DNA from: a virus
Length of the DNA stretch: 55,890 nt
Virus record (IMG/VR): IMGVR_UViG_3300009507_000022
Location: 1-55,890 of that record
Reading direction: 5' to 3' (one strand)
This document shows positions 17,861 to 28,253 of the stretch, in pieces; the first letter of the stretch is position 1, and each line of letters begins with the position of its first letter. The position numbers and the translations under genes are program-made. Under the pieces are notes generated by a model. That model saw only the letters and a program-made list of their open reading frames with translations. It was not told the origin of the DNA and did not search any database.

Positions 17861-18535
17861 TTACGCTGGACTTACTACGTTAACCACCGTTGTTTGTGCA
17901 TCGGTTACAGGATTAACAGTCACATCAATTTCAGTTCTACCACCAGTTTCGTTACCAATGATTACAATACGAGTTGTAATAGCAGTATCGTTTGGTAGGT
18001 TTGCAGCCGACACAAATGTAAATTGATTCTTACCCACAACCGTTTGAGATTGTGCGGTATTGTAAGAACTTACATTTACAATCGGAGTAACATTTCCAGG
18101 AACACCAGAATTTCCAGTAATAGAACCCGCGTCTGAATTTAACAAGATAGCAGTGTAGCCCAAGTTTTCATTACCACCATTTTTCGTGGTCACTGCAATT
18201 ACTGAATTGTTTGCGCCTTCATTAAGTGTTAAACTTGAAGGAGAAACTTGAATGTATGGTAATCTTGCAGTTGTTTTTGGAAGAGACAACAATTTATATT
18301 TCATTGCGTAGTTCTCATCCGTGATTGCTTCAATTACAGGCATATTTTCAATTACGATTCCATAATAGTCAGAACCCAACGAGTGTGCTGGATTCCAAAG
18401 TTCGTAATCAACCTCATCATCCGCAAGAGCGAATTGAGTGATTTGAAACTTATCACGACCTTGTGCCAAAAGCTCTCTACCCTTCTTGGTGAGGATGGCG
18501 TCTACTGTTACTGATGAATTATCTAAAAATCCCAT
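17861..18535 (-). CDS. Phage structural protein, LTKKGRELLA family, with Ig-like C-terminus
   Basis: A 224-aa protein. The N-terminal 90 residues carry AILTKKGRELLAQGRDKFQI and FALADDEVDYELWNP, a block I recall as conserved in structural proteins of marine and Bacteroidota phages. Residues 105-224 are a beta sandwich resembling a bacterial Ig-like domain (SPSSLTLNEGANNSVIAV through RTEIDVTVNPV). The RBS aaaaaggaaacact is strong. A CATATTTATA motif stands 19 nt before the ATG. Role: tail or baseplate surface protein, inferred. Confidence 0.75.
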   Translation of the reverse strand: MGFLDNSSVTVDAILTKKGRELLAQGRDKFQITQFALADDEVDYELWNPAHSLGSDYYGIVIENMPVIEAITDENYAMKYKLLSLPKTTARLPYIQVSPSSLTLNEGANNSVIAVTTKNGGNENLGYTAILLNSDAGSITGNSGVPGNVTPIVNVSSYNTAQSQTVVGKNQFTFVSAANLPNDTAITTRIVIIGNETGGRTEIDVTVNPVTDAQTTVVNVVSPA

Positions 18536-18554
18536 AGTGTTTCCTTTTTATGTA

Positions 18555-18564
18555 TATAAATATG
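18555..18564 (-). promoter_or_regulatory. CATATTTATA motif, candidate late promoter
   Basis: The minus strand reads CATATTTATA, identical to the copies at 8469 and 47575. It lies 19 nt before the ATG at 18535 in a 48-nt intergenic gap that follows the very large baseplate gene, a sensible place for a new structural transcript. Confidence 0.45.
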
Positions 18565-18583
18565 GTTTTGTTTTGTTTTTAAT

Positions 18584-21500
18584 TTAAGTAGATAGAATTA
18601 CTCTAATTTCCACATCAAATGGGTATGACCCGATTTGGAAAGAGTAATCAATTACATTCAATTGATATGCCGAATTCCAAACTATTTGACCCGTACCAAC
18701 TTGTGTTAAGAATACTTGATTAATTACTCTCAACGAGCCGGCGGTTGATGTTGGGTTAAAGTCATTTATTCGTATTGTATTCTTCATACCCATTATTGCG
18801 TTGGTAGTATCAACACCATTTACACTTAACCTATAAGATGGTTTTGGTAATTGTGTTAATGATTTCCAATCTCCAAACTGCCATCCTTCTAAAGAATAAT
18901 AAACAAAGTTTGATTTATAAATTTTAAATCTATTTGATATTGACTTTTCAATAGCGTATATGGAGTTTGTATCATTTTTGATGATATTAGCTTTTGGTTT
19001 AGAATTTCTAACAATAAATGGTAGAGGTTCTAATGAAGATTGAAGAGATGCTACATTTACTGCTGAATTCTTATTTTTCTTCTTTTTGTTGTTTACCGAT
19101 ACTAATAAGTCATCAGGAACTTTACGAACTGGACCAGTAACATTACCATCATTTGTTAAATTACCATCGGCCGCAGTTTTGCCAGAGTACACCAATGTAG
19201 TCGAATCTACTTCGGTAATCTCAACAACAGGCCCACCATCTGGTGTATCTTCAGAGTCGGTTGTTAATGAGTCACTTGATATTCTACACCCATTGTAATA
19301 TAAGTTTTCAAGAGCAAGTGGTAACCTTGTATCTTGAACTTCAGCGGAATGGAATGATGTTGAATTTGGAGTAAGCGTAGCCGCATCTTCAGATGATGTA
19401 AAGAAATATTTAGGTTCTAAATACCATTTAGATGGTCTGGCGTTTAATACAGTAGACCCCGTTGGTGAGTATTCCCAATATCCGTTTGTTCTATTTACAT
19501 ATGTTCCACTCTCATCTAAAGTAACACAGCTTTGTACTAAACTTGAAGATGTAAATACACCAAATCCCTCAGCGGCGCTATCTTCGGATGTGCTTAACGT
19601 AAAACTATGTTGTGCACCATTAAATGATGCATGAATGTTATATTGTGCTTCTATCTCCAATTGATATACACCCGGAGATAGATTTGTAATCTGAGCAATA
19701 CTTGCACTTGGAGTTTGTATACCACCAATCGAATTATCTACGAATACACCAAGATTCTCTTCATTATAAATCCAAGCAGCGGATGATGTGAAGAAATCTA
19801 AATTGTGAGCATTATGAGATGCTGAGTCATATACTATGTAGACATCATTACTATCAATTGGGGTTGAATACACACTTGCACTTGCATTTGTATTGACAGT
19901 TGATAACGAACAAGATAAACTTGAGGATAGAGTTGCAATCTGATATTGATATGTCGATGGTTGGAAGTCATACAAATCTAAACTTGATGAATAATCATGT
20001 CTTGATGCTGTAATTACACCACCCACATTACTGATAGTACCATCGTACATATGTCTTGTGTATGAAATATCCCGTGGTCTACGATACTTACTTCTTTCAA
20101 AAACGTGTGGTTCAATCAATATACCCTTATGCCAATCTACACGAGCTGGTAGGAGTTGTTTGATTTGTTCAAATACCGACATATCATATCGTGATAACAT
20201 ATCTAAAATTAAATCGATAGCAGTACCAGTTGTATACTTTTGGAAATAATTTTTGGCTCTAAACTTTAACAATGGGTAATCATTGTTGTATCTTTTATCA
20301 GGGTCACCCACCCAATCATCAGCTTCAAAGTAACCTTCTGAATTGTAGATATCAAAGTTTACAGTGTCGGTAGTTGAAAAGTATGTTCCTAATAGATTGG
20401 AGTCCAACGGAGCATAGTCGTATTCTGAAATTTCATTTGACTTATCAGGATTTAGTTTACCTTTTAAAGATGCTGACTCAATTCTGATTTTATTGTTCAT
20501 TAAGTTTAAAGCACCCATGGATGGTACGGTTACAAACTGCGTATCAACCTCACCTACCAAATCACCCGAACCCATATTAATCAAAGATGCGGTTAGTGGT
20601 AATCCACTATCGGTTGTAGTAAATCTTTGGTTTGGTTGAATTGAACGAATATAACTTGATGTGGTTGCAAATGAGCTATCAGGGAATATACGATACATCA
20701 ACTTATCAAATGAGGTGTCGATGTCTAAATCGGTAGTGTTATCATCACTAAAGTATGCTTCTCGGTTTTTAGCGTGTTCAGTTGTAATTTCATTTGTAAT
20801 TGCGTCTCTAAAGTATCTAATTTCTTGAATACTAGCAGTTTCATATGAATTAACATTTGAATCGGTAGTTGGGCCAGGAACTTGTAATGTTCCAGTAGAA
20901 CTCCACACAGTATTAAATGTTGCGTTAGTACCACTAAACGTAGCAGTCGGGTTGGCAAGAAGATTTCCCCAATCATCCACCCAAGCCGCTTGAATATCAA
21001 TACTTCCCGAAGTTAATACAAAAGCAGCATCTCTTCTTAACTTGTATGGTACATATGATGATGATATAATATCAATACCATTTACAGCCAAACGAATTCT
21101 TGCGGTTTCTTGTGCTGTGTTATAATCCCAAAAATAATCCACATTGTTAGAACTATCAGTCAATCGTAGGATATGATAATTACCCTTTGGCATTTTACCA
21201 ATAACTTCAATTGAGTTTGGTCTATCCGATTGAATATCATCCCAAGGATTTGAGATATACTTTGATGGAGACGCTTGTAATTTGTTTACAAATCTTTCGT
21301 GTTCGTAAACATTCTTACGAGTTGAAATTGTAGGGCCACCCCACTCACGAATCTTCAAGAATGCCTGTGGAATACCATATGTTGAAAGGATTGCTTTGAT
21401 TGAACGAGCAGTACCCTTTGTCTTGTACAACATAGGTAACGTATTCAAAATCCTTCTCCAAATTTCTTCGGTAATTTGTTTTCTTGCTTTAGTTTCCATT

Positions 21501-23467
21501 GAACCGGTTTGGTTTAATGTACCATCGGATTCCACACCCAATGCATATTTCCAAAGAGAAACATCTGAATATCCGTTTGATAACTTCCAACCTAAAGCTT
21601 CAGCAACTGATTTTAGTATTTCATCTGCCATACCATCTTTAGGGTGTTCTTCTCTACGATTAATATCCGTTAATGATTTAATATAAGTCCATTGAATATC
21701 AAAGTGTTGACCAATCATATCAACAAATGTAATGTATTCGGAATTCTTTTCATCTTCTTGTAGATGAATTGGAATCATATTTCTCAGCTTAGCATCATTA
21801 AAGTTATCATACAATGACGCAGATGCATATACCCCAGCATACCAATTCTCACCTTCAGTCGAGGTGGCCGCTCTTAAAACGTGAGGGAACGTAGAAGCCT
21901 TTGGATATGGTTCAATAGTATATGCTGAAGATGACCAATGTGTATATAGATTACTTGTAGTATTGTAATACAAGTAATGTTCAAAGTCATCAAACCCACC
22001 AATAATTCTATCTTTACGAATAATTGATTGTGAAATATTGGTTAGCGCTTCCGAACCACTTACTGATTGTAATGTATTGATTCTTGAATCATATGCTTCA
22101 ATTTGTTGTAGTTTATAAACAAAATTATCAACACGTTCAGTTGCAGATGAGAAATGTACAAAATTCTGAAAATCAGAGTAGTCGATGTTTAATTTTGTAG
22201 AACCAAGAGAACCGCTAAAATAATAGTTAATCAATTGTTGAGATGTTGTTGCGTTTACATCTAATAACGAATTCCAGTTTTGCCAATTTGTTCCCTCAGC
22301 ACCAACTTGGTCTGACATATCCATTCCGAAGTTCGGGTCGGAAAAATCAGGTCGTGATTGATTTTGTATACTTGGGAACGCAACAATTTTCTCAACCCAC
22401 GATTTCATAATACGAGCATCAATATTAAGAATATCACCTACTTCAATATTTGAAGCTAATGGTGTTGATAATTTTAATATCACATTGTTTACCAATGTTA
22501 CTGTATTATCAAATCGTCTGTATTCGAGTTGTAGGTCATTACGATTAATTGTAGCGAATACATCATCACCATTATCAATCGCAGTTTTTAAATTTGGTTC
22601 TTTTATATCCAAATCATCCGGTGGTGTTGTAAATGTTTTTTGCCCAGCAACCCATACAAGTACACCATTTGAATTTTGTTGAAGTTTATATTTTCTAAAC
22701 CTACCTGTTAGCTTTCCGAAGTTGGTTTGAGGTTGATTGATAGCGGGCACATATACTTCAACCATTGTTCTCCACAAATCAACCCCACCCTCAAATGTAC
22801 CATCAAATGGAACAAATTTAGTTGGTTGTGAATTCTGACCATTTGCTGCCGAAAAGAATGAAGTTGGGTATGATAGTGTTTCGTTTACAATACCGGTACG
22901 AGTCCCATCAAACTCAAGGTTGAATACATCGTATAACTCGTTAGAGCCAAAGTTTATAACAATATCTTTTTTAACACCAGATGTATCAAATGAATTAACA
23001 CCAACGGAGTTGATTAGATTTAGTAATGGTTTGAATGAATCTGAAATATTGTTTTTTGATACAAGTTTTACTTCAGTTCTATCGGATGATATGGCAAAAA
23101 TCTTTGCGTCTGGTATGACTCTAAATAAGAAGTTGTATACCATAGAATACGCGCCTTGTTGTATTCCGGTTAACCTTAAATCTAATTCAGGTTGTGTATA
23201 AATCGTGGGATTAGAACCTTTGGTTAAATATTTCGGTACATTACCATAAGATGACTTAATTAGGTTGGAATCCGCATAGATGTGTAATTCTTGGTTTGGT
23301 GTAAACACCAATCCTGTATTGTTGTCAATTTCACCAGTAATATCACCCAACGAAATATATGTCGGAATTTTAACGATATCACTCAAATTTTCAAGTGGTA
23401 TTGTTTCACCAAATACAGGAGTATATCCTAAAACCTGTTCTTTATTTTGAAATCTATTTAACGACAT
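18584..23467 (-). CDS. Giant baseplate/tail protein (1627 aa), with a P2 gpI-like segment
   Basis: The largest gene here. Around residues 600-720 it contains GQHFDIQWTYIKSLTDINRR, ADEILKSVAEALGWKLSNGY and WRRILNTLPMLYKTKGTARS followed by IKAILSTYGIP, which resembles the tail-protein I (P2 gpI) family that links wedge and fibre in contractile baseplates. The rest is Ser/Thr-rich beta structure. Its place directly after gp25-like, gp6-like and DNRLRE-like genes suggests a wedge protein filling the position of T4 gp7 (about 1030 aa), but sequence similarity to gp7 itself cannot be judged by eye. No frameshift or repeat expansion was seen. Confidence 0.75.
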   Translation of the reverse strand: MSLNRFQNKEQVLGYTPVFGETIPLENLSDIVKIPTYISLGDITGEIDNNTGLVFTPNQELHIYADSNLIKSSYGNVPKYLTKGSNPTIYTQPELDLRLTGIQQGAYSMVYNFLFRVIPDAKIFAISSDRTEVKLVSKNNISDSFKPLLNLINSVGVNSFDTSGVKKDIVINFGSNELYDVFNLEFDGTRTGIVNETLSYPTSFFSAANGQNSQPTKFVPFDGTFEGGVDLWRTMVEVYVPAINQPQTNFGKLTGRFRKYKLQQNSNGVLVWVAGQKTFTTPPDDLDIKEPNLKTAIDNGDDVFATINRNDLQLEYRRFDNTVTLVNNVILKLSTPLASNIEVGDILNIDARIMKSWVEKIVAFPSIQNQSRPDFSDPNFGMDMSDQVGAEGTNWQNWNSLLDVNATTSQQLINYYFSGSLGSTKLNIDYSDFQNFVHFSSATERVDNFVYKLQQIEAYDSRINTLQSVSGSEALTNISQSIIRKDRIIGGFDDFEHYLYYNTTSNLYTHWSSSAYTIEPYPKASTFPHVLRAATSTEGENWYAGVYASASLYDNFNDAKLRNMIPIHLQEDEKNSEYITFVDMIGQHFDIQWTYIKSLTDINRREEHPKDGMADEILKSVAEALGWKLSNGYSDVSLWKYALGVESDGTLNQTGSMETKARKQITEEIWRRILNTLPMLYKTKGTARSIKAILSTYGIPQAFLKIREWGGPTISTRKNVYEHERFVNKLQASPSKYISNPWDDIQSDRPNSIEVIGKMPKGNYHILRLTDSSNNVDYFWDYNTAQETARIRLAVNGIDIISSSYVPYKLRRDAAFVLTSGSIDIQAAWVDDWGNLLANPTATFSGTNATFNTVWSSTGTLQVPGPTTDSNVNSYETASIQEIRYFRDAITNEITTEHAKNREAYFSDDNTTDLDIDTSFDKLMYRIFPDSSFATTSSYIRSIQPNQRFTTTDSGLPLTASLINMGSGDLVGEVDTQFVTVPSMGALNLMNNKIRIESASLKGKLNPDKSNEISEYDYAPLDSNLLGTYFSTTDTVNFDIYNSEGYFEADDWVGDPDKRYNNDYPLLKFRAKNYFQKYTTGTAIDLILDMLSRYDMSVFEQIKQLLPARVDWHKGILIEPHVFERSKYRRPRDISYTRHMYDGTISNVGGVITASRHDYSSSLDLYDFQPSTYQYQIATLSSSLSCSLSTVNTNASASVYSTPIDSNDVYIVYDSASHNAHNLDFFTSSAAWIYNEENLGVFVDNSIGGIQTPSASIAQITNLSPGVYQLEIEAQYNIHASFNGAQHSFTLSTSEDSAAEGFGVFTSSSLVQSCVTLDESGTYVNRTNGYWEYSPTGSTVLNARPSKWYLEPKYFFTSSEDAATLTPNSTSFHSAEVQDTRLPLALENLYYNGCRISSDSLTTDSEDTPDGGPVVEITEVDSTTLVYSGKTAADGNLTNDGNVTGPVRKVPDDLLVSVNNKKKKNKNSAVNVASLQSSLEPLPFIVRNSKPKANIIKNDTNSIYAIEKSISNRFKIYKSNFVYYSLEGWQFGDWKSLTQLPKPSYRLSVNGVDTTNAIMGMKNTIRINDFNPTSTAGSLRVINQVFLTQVGTGQIVWNSAYQLNVIDYSFQIGSYPFDVEIRVILST

Positions 23468-23507
23468 ATATTATACCAACTTAATTATTTCCTTGACTAT
23501 CTGACTA

Positions 23508-23816
23508 TTAGTCATCATTCTGCCCTTGACCAAATCCAGAATCTTCTAAAGCTTGCGTCACATTTATAATGGTTTGTAGAGAAATTAACGGATTTACATT
23601 ATTGTCAGCAACTCTCAACTCATCTGAAATTGTAATATCAAATTCTTGAACAAATGATGGTTGGTTTAACTTTACAACCCGTGTACCACTCTGGCCAGCA
23701 GTATTAAAAGATGACTTACCATATGAATCTGATTGAATTGCAGAGTCGAGTGCACCATAAATTTCATATGATACAATTTGTCCCCTGCCGTTTCTTTTAA
23801 TTTCTCTTTCAGCCAT
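23508..23816 (-). CDS. Small unknown baseplate-cluster protein
   Basis: A 102-aa protein starting MAEREIKRNGRGQIVSYEIY, with a probable beta-strand core (FVQEFDITISDELRVADNN) and an acidic Gln/Gly tail. It overlaps the 690-aa gene upstream by 1 nt and lies 40 nt before the giant baseplate gene. No family recognised; assigned to the baseplate by position. Confidence 0.65.
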   Translation of the reverse strand: MAEREIKRNGRGQIVSYEIYGALDSAIQSDSYGKSSFNTAGQSGTRVVKLNQPSFVQEFDITISDELRVADNNVNPLISLQTIINVTQALEDSGFGQGQNDD

Positions 23817-25888
23817 TATCTAACCACCTTAAAGTAGAAGTTATCATCAAAGTATCTTGTAGTTCCATTTTGGTCTACTCTGAATACGAACTTGTAGAAT
23901 CGTTCAGGTTGTAATCCATTGAACCAGAAGTTAAAGTAGTTGGATGTAGAATCACAACTTATCTTTGTATAATTAGTATCGAATGGAATAATTACCTGTT
24001 CGGTCTCAGCGTCAACTACCGAATAATACGAGGTAGTTGGGAGGTATTTCACTAATGTATAGTTTGATGTTGAAGAGAATGTTCTTGCTGGGAATCGTTC
24101 TCTTGCATAAACTCTAATCTTACCTTTAGATGTTTCTTTGTATTCAGTTGATAGATTCTTAACATACACAATCATATCTTCACTATCAAGAGCGTCTAAC
24201 GAACCTGTTACAAATGATGAGTCATCCCATCGAACCTCAAGAACTGGTGGATAGATTGTATTGGTATCTGAAGAGAAGAATTTAATTGAACCAAATTTAG
24301 TTGTAGATTCTTCATCTACTTTTGATTTTTTAATAATCAATCCGTTATTAGTCCGTGTGTTGTTTAACCACTCGTTTACATAATCGGTAACTTGAGTATT
24401 GAGGTTATCGGTATATTTTGTAAAAGATTGTTTGTAATGCGTTCCGTTTGAAAATGATGAAGTATACCAAGTACCACCGCCTAAATTGTTATTCCAATGG
24501 GCATCATAATATATGTCAACATATTGAGAACTTGTAATATCGTGGTCTAATGATTGTAGTCTAAAATTGTCTAATGACGCGGAGTATTGACCACTTCCAC
24601 TGGCAAAGAACGACCATCTGAATAGGTATTCACCACGTTGTCTTGCTTGGAAATTTATAGTTGGGGAGGTACTCCCACTAATATATTTAGAGTAACCACT
24701 TAAATCGTTTTCATCTACAACTCTACCATTTGGGTCTAAAATAGTAAATTCAATTGAGCCGGTAACTTGACCATTATATAGTGGGTAATTACTATCAATA
24801 ATATCAAAACTTGAAGTATAGTTTCTATTTTCTTGTAAAGTATATTTTCTATTTAATGTAGCCCCACCATATTTAGAGGCTGTTAAAAATAGCGTGTAGT
24901 TAGATATTACAGCAGAGCCATTAATACCATCTTCGTTTTGGATTTCCTCATTTAATACATAAGTGGATGGTAGTGTTGTAAGGTTTGATGCGAATTGGTC
25001 TAATACAAGAGTTGATGTAGAAACCTCTCTATATAAATAAAAGTTATCAACAGACCCATCTGACCCATTAGCACCATTATTATCAAAGAATGTAAATTGT
25101 AGTTTGTATACACCATTAATGCTTGCTGTGAAAGCCATATTGTAAGTGTCGGTATTAACTAAAGATTCTTGGAAGTTTACAATGCTATCATTTAATAAAT
25201 CATTGTTTGGGTCTAATACATTAAAGTCAACTCCAGATAATGTGTTTCTGTTAAAGTCGAACTCAATTTTATAAATAGAACCGACTTCTAATGATGCTGA
25301 TAGATTAGCAGTACCACCACCATAGTTAGATGCGGACATTGTTAGTCTCCCATCAATAGATGCAATTTGTGGTGATTGTCCATCAGTACCTTTAATTGGT
25401 TCTATTAATTCAAAACCACCAACACTTGCTGCAAAATCATAGTATGCTTGTAACGATGCGATTGAATCAGGATTGGTTGGTTTTCCAACTGTTGAGTTAG
25501 TAGTATCCCAAGTGGCATCCAAACTTCTACTAACCCAACTTACATTAGTTGTATTATGTGGAGTGTCAGCTTCTGACCCAAGGCCTTCAGTCCAAGATTC
25601 CTTTACAGGAAACACATAAAGGTCATAGTTGGATTGTATCTCTTTGTTTTCAATATTCTCCAGTCTCAATCTATATTGAGGTGATGTGATATCACCACTT
25701 ACTATGGATGATGAGATTGATGATAAATCAAACTGAATTAATGCTCTACTATTACCCAACAAGGTAGTGTTATCGGTATCGTAAAACTTACCAACTTCAA
25801 GAATTTCATCCTTGCCCGTGTTTTGTAATTTACGAGAAGAGTCCTCGTAGATAGTGGCGTCTTTGCTTGGATATATTCTATAAATCAT
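23816..25888 (-). CDS. Baseplate/spike protein with DNRLRE-like N-terminal domain
   Basis: A 690-aa protein. Residues 1-130 read IYPSKDATIYEDSSRKLQNT, ILEVGK, RALIQFDLSSI and YRLRLENIENKEIQSNYDLY, which fits the DNRLRE carbohydrate-binding beta sandwich. Related strand patterns recur at 170-290 and 300-455, each with YGG.a(T/N)L, tYn/NYt.sFdi and vyKLqFtFf-like phrases, so the middle probably holds two tandem beta-sandwich modules. The C-terminal part (RFYKFVFRVDQNGTTRYFDD) resembles a fibronectin-like strand set. It sits between gp6-like and the giant wedge gene. Glycan contact at the baseplate is inferred. Confidence 0.72.
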   Translation of the reverse strand: MIYRIYPSKDATIYEDSSRKLQNTGKDEILEVGKFYDTDNTTLLGNSRALIQFDLSSISSSIVSGDITSPQYRLRLENIENKEIQSNYDLYVFPVKESWTEGLGSEADTPHNTTNVSWVSRSLDATWDTTNSTVGKPTNPDSIASLQAYYDFAASVGGFELIEPIKGTDGQSPQIASIDGRLTMSASNYGGGTANLSASLEVGSIYKIEFDFNRNTLSGVDFNVLDPNNDLLNDSIVNFQESLVNTDTYNMAFTASINGVYKLQFTFFDNNGANGSDGSVDNFYLYREVSTSTLVLDQFASNLTTLPSTYVLNEEIQNEDGINGSAVISNYTLFLTASKYGGATLNRKYTLQENRNYTSSFDIIDSNYPLYNGQVTGSIEFTILDPNGRVVDENDLSGYSKYISGSTSPTINFQARQRGEYLFRWSFFASGSGQYSASLDNFRLQSLDHDITSSQYVDIYYDAHWNNNLGGGTWYTSSFSNGTHYKQSFTKYTDNLNTQVTDYVNEWLNNTRTNNGLIIKKSKVDEESTTKFGSIKFFSSDTNTIYPPVLEVRWDDSSFVTGSLDALDSEDMIVYVKNLSTEYKETSKGKIRVYARERFPARTFSSTSNYTLVKYLPTTSYYSVVDAETEQVIIPFDTNYTKISCDSTSNYFNFWFNGLQPERFYKFVFRVDQNGTTRYFDDNFYFKVVR

Positions 25889-25898
25889 TTTCTACCTC

Positions 25899-27809
25899 TT
25901 AAAATAATGATACTACTCTACCTTTGATATCAACATCCGGATATTTTACCTCAAAACAAGTTGGGTCTTTTGGCGGATATACAATACCACTACGAGTTGC
26001 ATTTTTAATATTATATTTATTAGATGAATAGTTACCATCAAATTTATTTACAATTTGTAAACCACCATTTCCATCTTTATCAGGTCTTACAACGGTTTGT
26101 ACACCATCAACTCTATCTAATAACACATATATGTCAGTAAGTGTAATTGGTTTGTTAATTCCCATATTCTCAATCCTAAAGAAACTCTTTAGTGCATTAA
26201 TACATTTTAAAAGAACCTCATTTGAATTATAGTTTGGAAGAACTACGATTTCAAAGTCGATACCGATGTTTACAATATATGCGTTCTTGATATTTACAGC
26301 ATCGGTTAAGATACGATAATACGACAAATAGTTTTGTAAATTTTGTTTTGTAGCCGGATTTAGGATTTGTAAATTCTTGTTTGAATCATATCCTAAAACA
26401 TAGAAGTTGATAGCCAATGGATTTGGAATTGGGTCAATTCCATCATCCAATAATGTATTGATTTGAAAATCAGGAGCAGCGTATGCTTTTGCTACCGAAC
26501 CAAATTGTGGTGGTACTGCGTATGCTCTTAATAAATAGTCCTCTTTGGTTACCGCTCTATTTTGTGCTCTGAAGTATGCCATAGCATTATTACGAACTTC
26601 TTCGAGTTCTTCTTCGTATTTACCACCTGCTGCAGCTACTTCGTTTGTTACGGCTATTGAGTTTTGTACAACATTAAATACATCAGTAACTAATCCGGTA
26701 CTACTTGTTTCAATAACACGTTCAACAATTTCCGTGAGGTCTTGTGATGCTACATTATCAACTACACCAAGCCCCGTTCTATATGTTACAGTAAGAGTTG
26801 TATTTGCGGGTGCTACGCCATATGTTTTAGCATACATAAAGTTTGAAGGGTCAATACCTTGGTCGAGGTTTCCACTTGTACCATAAAGAGCAGAGCCTAC
26901 GTTATCTGGATTTGGAAGAATTTCTTCATCAGCGTTTTGAGATATACCACTGCCAAATTGAATATCAATTGTACCACCATCGGTAATACGAGTAATAAAT
27001 CGTTTAGGTACTCTTTTTAACTTTAGTAATGATGGCGTTTCATTTGCATATGCCGACATGGCAATTGAATAATCCGTGGTATTTGGTAGTTCTTCAAATA
27101 CAGTATCTTGTGCAAGGTAATCGACTTTAGTCCATTCATCACCATCATCATCAATGATTGATATTACATCAATAAGACCATCAGCCTCTAACTTAATTTT
27201 GTCGTATGGTTTTGGTTCGTTAAATTCAAAAGTAGTAGATTCTTGTTTTCCACTAACAACTTTAACATATTTTTTTAAAAGATAGTATACAGGTTCATCG
27301 GTTACTTCATCAATTTGATAAACTGAAACTTCGGTTGGGTCAAATGATGATGAGAATCCAAATCTAACTTTTTCAATAGTTGAAAATTCTACATCACCAT
27401 TTGTAGAAGAACCCACTATCATTCCCTCGGATAATGTTAACGCGTAATCAAAGTTTGGTCGTACAGTGTCACCACTACCTTGTGCTGGTACTAATTGATA
27501 AACTGTTAATGTGGTTGTAGCTGGAACATTTAGTTTTGGTTTGTATCCAAACGATTGTGCTATTGTAAATACATTTGATTTTTCTTGAGCTTGTTCTAAT
27601 AACGATTCCCTTAACTGAACATCAGTATAGTATGAAAGTACATCACCTACATATGATGCCATTTCGATAAACATCATACCCGGAGATGACTCATTAAAGT
27701 CATTGTAGGTTTGTGGGAAGTAATTTTTTGTAAAATCAATTAGGTTTTTGCGAATATCACCAAAATCTCTACCAATTAAATTTACACTCTTTTGTACTTT
27801 ATCTGCCAT
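25899..27809 (-). CDS. Baseplate wedge protein, T4 gp6-like (baseplate J family)
   Basis: A 636-aa protein, close to T4 gp6 (660 aa). The N-terminus reads GRDFGDIRKNLIDFTKNYFP, SSPGMMFIEMASYVGDVLSY, then YYTDVQLRESLLEQAQEKSN, a block typical of gp6/gpJ-like wedge proteins in T4-like phages. The centre holds VDVISII and ITRITDGGTIDIQFGSGIS, and the C-terminal part AMAYFRAQNRAVTKEDYLLR is the J-family helix. gp6 forms the inner baseplate ring that opens during tail contraction. It lies 9 nt after the gp25-like gene, the same order as in T4-like and P2-like baseplate clusters. Confidence 0.92.
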   Translation of the reverse strand: MADKVQKSVNLIGRDFGDIRKNLIDFTKNYFPQTYNDFNESSPGMMFIEMASYVGDVLSYYTDVQLRESLLEQAQEKSNVFTIAQSFGYKPKLNVPATTTLTVYQLVPAQGSGDTVRPNFDYALTLSEGMIVGSSTNGDVEFSTIEKVRFGFSSSFDPTEVSVYQIDEVTDEPVYYLLKKYVKVVSGKQESTTFEFNEPKPYDKIKLEADGLIDVISIIDDDGDEWTKVDYLAQDTVFEELPNTTDYSIAMSAYANETPSLLKLKRVPKRFITRITDGGTIDIQFGSGISQNADEEILPNPDNVGSALYGTSGNLDQGIDPSNFMYAKTYGVAPANTTLTVTYRTGLGVVDNVASQDLTEIVERVIETSSTGLVTDVFNVVQNSIAVTNEVAAAGGKYEEELEEVRNNAMAYFRAQNRAVTKEDYLLRAYAVPPQFGSVAKAYAAPDFQINTLLDDGIDPIPNPLAINFYVLGYDSNKNLQILNPATKQNLQNYLSYYRILTDAVNIKNAYIVNIGIDFEIVVLPNYNSNEVLLKCINALKSFFRIENMGINKPITLTDIYVLLDRVDGVQTVVRPDKDGNGGLQIVNKFDGNYSSNKYNIKNATRSGIVYPPKDPTCFEVKYPDVDIKGRVVSLF

Positions 27810-27818
27810 GTTCTATCC

Positions 27819-28253
27819 TCAAACAATAGATATATTTCCCTGCTCTGAAACAAGAATTGTTATTTGTGTATTTGCGCCCGATTCCGTTACTCTTACGCTC
27901 AACGATATGTTTACACTATTGTAATCTTCATTTGTGATTACACTAATATTATCAACAACGATATATGGTAACCAAAACTTAATATCATTTCTTAAAGAAC
28001 TTTCCAACTCATTACTTAAATCTGATGACATATTTTCGAATAGTAATGAGTATACATCCGACCCAAACAATGGTTGTAATGGTCGTTCACCCTTTCGAGT
28101 TAGAATTAGATTTTTTAAATTTGAAATTGCTTGCTCTTCAGTTGTATATGATAACTTAAACAAGGGAGACCCACCCAATGGTAGCATTACTCCAATTGCT
28201 GTATTTCGTTTTAAATCTAACGGATGTATCTTATACTCTTTACGAACTGCCAT
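27819..28253 (-). CDS. Baseplate wedge protein, T4 gp25-like (GPW/gp25 family)
   Basis: A 144-aa protein (T4 gp25 is 132 aa) with the family core: YTTEEQAISNLKNLILTRKG, ERPLQPLFGSDVYSLLFEN and a terminal beta region. This family initiates sheath polymerisation at the baseplate and resembles the lysozyme fold without its catalytic role. It overlaps the upstream structural gene by 1 nt. Confidence 0.93.
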   Translation of the reverse strand: MAVRKEYKIHPLDLKRNTAIGVMLPLGGSPLFKLSYTTEEQAISNLKNLILTRKGERPLQPLFGSDVYSLLFENMSSDLSNELESSLRNDIKFWLPYIVVDNISVITNEDYNSVNISLSVRVTESGANTQITILVSEQGNISIV